A stretch of 43,238 bases of DNA from assembly GCF_023072675.1 (NCBI RefSeq), contig NZ_JALLGL010000013.1, positions 1-43,238 of the forward strand. The letters are read 5' to 3'. Both the position numbers and the translations under genes were made by a program. The notes under the pieces were generated by a model that was not told the origin of the DNA, searched no databases, and worked only from the letters and a program-made list of their open reading frames with translations. Below, piece after piece: positions 40,849-43,238 of the stretch (the first letter of the stretch is position 1; each line of letters begins with the position of its first letter). This stretch comes from Streptomyces sp. XM83C (GTDB lineage Bacteria; Actinomycetota; Actinomycetes; Streptomycetales; Streptomycetaceae).

Positions 40849-42003
40849 GTGGTGAACCTGGAGCTGAGCGAGGAGCAGACCGCCGTACGGCAGCTCGCCC
40901 GGGACTTCGTGGAACGCGAGATCACCCCGCATGTCGTCGCCTGGGACCGGGCGGAGGAGATCGACCGGTCGATCGTGAAGAAGCTCGGCGAGGTCGGCTT
41001 CCTCGGTCTGACCGTCGACGAGGAGTACGGCGGCTCCGGCGGCGACCACCTCGCCTACTGCCTCGTCACGGAGGAACTCGGCCGCGGCGACTCGTCCGTG
41101 CGCGGCATCGTCTCCGTCTCCCTCGGCCTGGTCGCCAAGACGATCGCCGCCTGGGGGAGCGAGGAGCAGAAGCGGCGCTGGCTGCCCGGTCTGACGGCGG
41201 GTGAACTCGTCGGCTGCTTCGGGCTGACCGAGCCCGGCACCGGCTCCGACGCCGGCAACCTCGCCACCCGCGCCCGTCGGGACGGCGACGACTACGTCAT
41301 CAACGGCAGCAAGATGTTCATCACCAACGGCACCTGGGCCGATGTCGTGCTGCTCTTCGCCCGCTCCACCGACGCCCCCGGCCACCGCGGCGTGACCGCC
41401 TTCCTCGTGCCCGCCGACACCCCCGGCCTGACCCGCCGTACCGTCCACGGCAAGCTCGGCCTGCGCGGCCAGGCCACCGCCGAACTCGTCCTGGAGGACG
41501 TCCGCGTCCCCGCCTCCGCGATCCTGGGGGAGGAGGGGCAGGGCTTCAGGATCGCCATGTCGGCCCTCGCCAAGGGACGCATGTCGGTCGCCGCCGGCTG
41601 CGTCGGCATCGCCCAGGCCGCCCTCGACGCGGCCGTACGGTACGCGGGCGAGCGCGAGCAGTTCGGCAAGACCATCGCCCACCACCAGCTCGTGCAGGAG
41701 CTGATCAGCGACATAGCGGTCGACGTGGACGCCGCCCGCCTGCTCACCTGGCGCGTCGCCGACCTCGTCGACCGGGGCGAGCCGTTCGCCGTGGAGTCCT
41801 CCAAGGCCAAGCTGTTCGCCTCCGAGGCCGCGGTGCGCGCCGCCAACAACGCCCTCCAGGTGCACGGCGGTTACGGCTACATCGACGAGTACCCGGCGGG
41901 CAAACTGCTGCGCGACGCGCGCGTGATGACGCTGTACGAGGGCACGAGCCAGATCCAGAAACTCGTCATCGGCCGTGCGCTGACAGGGGTCTCGGCGTTC
42001 TGA
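40849..42003 (+). CDS. Acyl-CoA dehydrogenase
   Basis: A 384-residue FAD enzyme that forms the alpha,beta double bond in acyl-CoA. Signatures are CFGLTEPGTGSDAGN (FAD/substrate loop), GSKMFITNGTWADV, GREQFGK-like EREQFGKTIAHHQ, and catalytic Glu364 in LYEGTSQIQ. The position of the base near the C-terminus is the short/medium/short-branched-chain arrangement, so fatty or branched acyl-CoAs are possible. GTG at 40849 is followed at once by a second GTG; GGGGTGG lies ahead. The upstream dyad links it to the aldehyde and alcohol dehydrogenase operon. Confidence 0.94.
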   Translation: MVNLELSEEQTAVRQLARDFVEREITPHVVAWDRAEEIDRSIVKKLGEVGFLGLTVDEEYGGSGGDHLAYCLVTEELGRGDSSVRGIVSVSLGLVAKTIAAWGSEEQKRRWLPGLTAGELVGCFGLTEPGTGSDAGNLATRARRDGDDYVINGSKMFITNGTWADVVLLFARSTDAPGHRGVTAFLVPADTPGLTRRTVHGKLGLRGQATAELVLEDVRVPASAILGEEGQGFRIAMSALAKGRMSVAAGCVGIAQAALDAAVRYAGEREQFGKTIAHHQLVQELISDIAVDVDAARLLTWRVADLVDRGEPFAVESSKAKLFASEAAVRAANNALQVHGGYGYIDEYPAGKLLRDARVMTLYEGTSQIQKLVIGRALTGVSAF

Positions 42004-42019
42004 GCGCCGGGCGCGTTCC

Positions 42020-42045
42020 GCGTACTCAGTGCCTTCTGAGTACGC
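42020..42045. promoter_or_regulatory. 10-bp perfect inverted repeat before YiaA-like gene
   Basis: GCGTACTCAG (42020-42029) and CTGAGTACGC (42036-42045) flank a six-base loop. It lies 18 bases after the acyl-CoA dehydrogenase stop and 43 before the next ATG. It may end the former's transcript, but the absence of a T run and the site just upstream of a gene also fit an operator. Confidence 0.55.
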
Positions 42046-42087
42046 CGACGGATGTGGCGCGCCTCACGCCCGGAGCACGCTTGGCGC

Positions 42088-42375
42088 ATGAGTGACACAC
42101 CGGTCAAGCAGCAGAGCACGGCCGCCTTCTACGGTCAGGCCGTCGCCTCCTTCGCCGTGGCGATGGCCGCCACGGCCGTCGGCATCTGGCGGCTGAACGC
42201 CGACGCCTGGGTGCGCGGCTTCCTCGCCATCGCGGTGCTCTATCTCGTCACCTCCGCGTTCACCCTCGCCAAGGTGATCCGCGACCGGCAGGAGGCCGGG
42301 CAGATCATCAGCCGGGTGGACCAGGCCCGGCTGGAGAAACTCCTCGCCGAGCACGACCCGTTCGAGAAGCTCTGA
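42088..42375 (+). CDS. YiaA/YiaB-type two-helix membrane protein
   Basis: A 95-residue protein with two membrane helices (about 18-36 AVASFAVAMAATAVGIW and 44-62 GFLAIAVLYLVTSAFTLAK), matching the YiaA/B two-helix domain, then a charged tail RDRQEAGQIISRVDQARLEKLLAEHDPF. The family is found across bacteria, and no clear biochemical role is known to me. The ATG has only a distant GGAG. A perfect 10-bp dyad lies upstream. Its stop is 19 bases from that of the convergent esterase gene. Confidence 0.85.
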   Translation: MSDTPVKQQSTAAFYGQAVASFAVAMAATAVGIWRLNADAWVRGFLAIAVLYLVTSAFTLAKVIRDRQEAGQIISRVDQARLEKLLAEHDPFEKL

Positions 42376-42394
42376 CACCACCGCCGCCCGCCGC

Positions 42395-43238
42395 TCACGA
42401 CCGGGCGGGACGCCCCGCGCGGTCGCCCGGCAGACGGAAGAAGGCGGCGGTCGCCGCGACCGTGTCGAAGCCCAGGTCCGTACGGCCCATGAGGAACGGG
42501 GCCCTGCGGGTGCCGGGGACGGTGTGGCCGCCGCCGTGGACCGTGTACAGCACGACGGGTGCGCGGCCGGGCTCGCCGTACCGGGTCGCCTCCACCGAGG
42601 TCCGCGCCCGGCGGCCGGCGGGCGTGCCGGTCGGGACCGTCTCCGTGGCGGGTGGCGCGGTGATGCCGTTGCGGCGCGCGTAGTAGCGGGCGGTCTCCGG
42701 CGCGGACAGGCCGAGGCCGCGCGGCCGGAACCCCCACATGCTCGCCATGCCGCCCGCGTAGGGCACCAGTGGATCCTTCGTGCCGTGCACGAACATCACC
42801 GGCACCGGACGGTCCCGGGTCTCGTGCGGGGCGAAGTTCTCCGGCGCCGGCTGTGTCGCGGACAGGACCGCCGCCCCGGCCAGCAGGTCCGGGATCTCAT
42901 GGACGAGCCGGATCACCATCTGCCCGCCGTTGGAGTACCCGACGGCGTGGACCCGGGCCGGATCACCGCCGTACCGCTCCACCAGCCGCTCGACCGCGGC
43001 GCGTACGAACGCGACGTCGTCGTACCCCTCCGTGCGGGCCGCGAACGCGTTGGAGACACGGGCGTCGTTCCAGTGCCCCTTGTGGCCGTCGAGGTACGCC
43101 ACGACGGCTCCGTGCGCGGTGGCGAGCCGGTCGAAGGCACGGCCGGTGAAGGCGCGCAGCTTCTCACCGGTCTGGTTCGAACCGTGCAGCAGGAGCACGA
43201 CGGGGGCGGGGGCGGCGGTGCCGGGGCCTGCGTCCGGG
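42395..43238 (-). CDS. PHB-depolymerase-family esterase (LpqC-like), 5' end outside window
   Basis: At least 281 residues of an alpha/beta hydrolase close to PHB depolymerase/LpqC esterases. The oxyanion region is LLLHGSNQTG, the nucleophile elbow GYSNGG, the acid likely Asp in HGTKDPLVPY and the base His in GGGHTVPG. The frame runs to the window edge through a Pro/Ala-rich stretch, so the start, and probably a signal peptide, lie beyond. Natural substrates of the family are esters of hydroxy acids, feruloyl or acetyl groups on polysaccharides; which applies is not visible. Confidence 0.85.
   Translation of the reverse strand, partial: PDAGPGTAAPAPVVLLLHGSNQTGEKLRAFTGRAFDRLATAHGAVVAYLDGHKGHWNDARVSNAFAARTEGYDDVAFVRAAVERLVERYGGDPARVHAVGYSNGGQMVIRLVHEIPDLLAGAAVLSATQPAPENFAPHETRDRPVPVMFVHGTKDPLVPYAGGMASMWGFRPRGLGLSAPETARYYARRNGITAPPATETVPTGTPAGRRARTSVEATRYGEPGRAPVVLYTVHGGGHTVPGTRRAPFLMGRTDLGFDTVAATAAFFRLPGDRAGRPARS

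Overview
The window is high-GC chromosomal DNA typical of Streptomyces. Third codon positions are almost all G or C, GTG starts are common, many genes overlap by 4 to 20 bases, and several promoters look leaderless. Gene content also fits: secreted lipases, a sortase-anchored AA10 LPMO, a SigK/RskA pair, a PASTA-less Ser/Thr kinase and many TetR/GntR regulators. From memory and unchecked, the gene order resembles the SCO1701-SCO1735 part of the S. coelicolor core (hmgA, SGNH lipase, kinase, ECF sigma). I see no tRNA, rRNA, CRISPR, insertion sequence or prophage.

Layout. (1) 1-3.4 kb: secreted alpha/beta lipase behind dyad-rich regulatory DNA, convergent with a cell-wall-anchored AA10 LPMO; then three copies of a dispersed Streptomyces-type repeat, a 44-residue basic protein and a methyltransferase. 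(2) 3.4-7.2 kb: DUF402 and tandem-GNAT genes, a small GntR regulator, a DUF72 protein and a DUF5925-type AAA+ ATPase. (3) 7.4-16.2 kb: a probable cell-surface polysaccharide locus. It has a membrane-anchored GH39-like hydrolase and a tightly overlapped minus-strand operon: DPM1-like GT2, second GT2 with a TTG start, NodB deacetylase, and a 1257-residue protein joining a Wzx-like flippase to a second multi-pass module resembling GT-C or Wzy proteins. A small membrane protein and an AT-rich promoter island lie upstream. (4) 16.6-19.2 kb: SGNH lipase and a Ser/Thr kinase converge on an array of four small hairpins.

(5) 19.2-26.1 kb: an ECF19/SigK-like sigma with its RskA anti-sigma, divergent from an operon for a DUF4331 surface protein, a membrane TPR protein and a NicO-type metal permease with a very His-rich loop. 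A SigK-like promoter can be proposed before the DUF4331 gene. (6) 26.1-31 kb: a class III CoA-transferase, then hmgA (homogentisate dioxygenase), a GntR/UTRA regulator and a free-standing protein resembling the type ISP restriction enzyme specificity domain. (7) 31-36.2 kb: a lipoprotein and TetR pair, a perfect 18-bp palindrome over the promoter of a molybdopterin oxidoreductase that has no partner subunits here, and an orphan MalK/MsiK-like ATPase.

(8) 36.3-42 kb: an aldehyde dehydrogenase/alcohol dehydrogenase operon and a divergent TetR/acyl-CoA dehydrogenase pair. Both carry the same 19-bp operator-like dyad, so they probably form one regulon for alcohol, aldehyde and acyl-CoA oxidation. 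Between them are an ArsR-like regulator and a 7-bp tandem repeat. (9) 42-43.2 kb: a YiaA-type small membrane protein and the 3' part of a PHB-depolymerase-like esterase that runs off the window.
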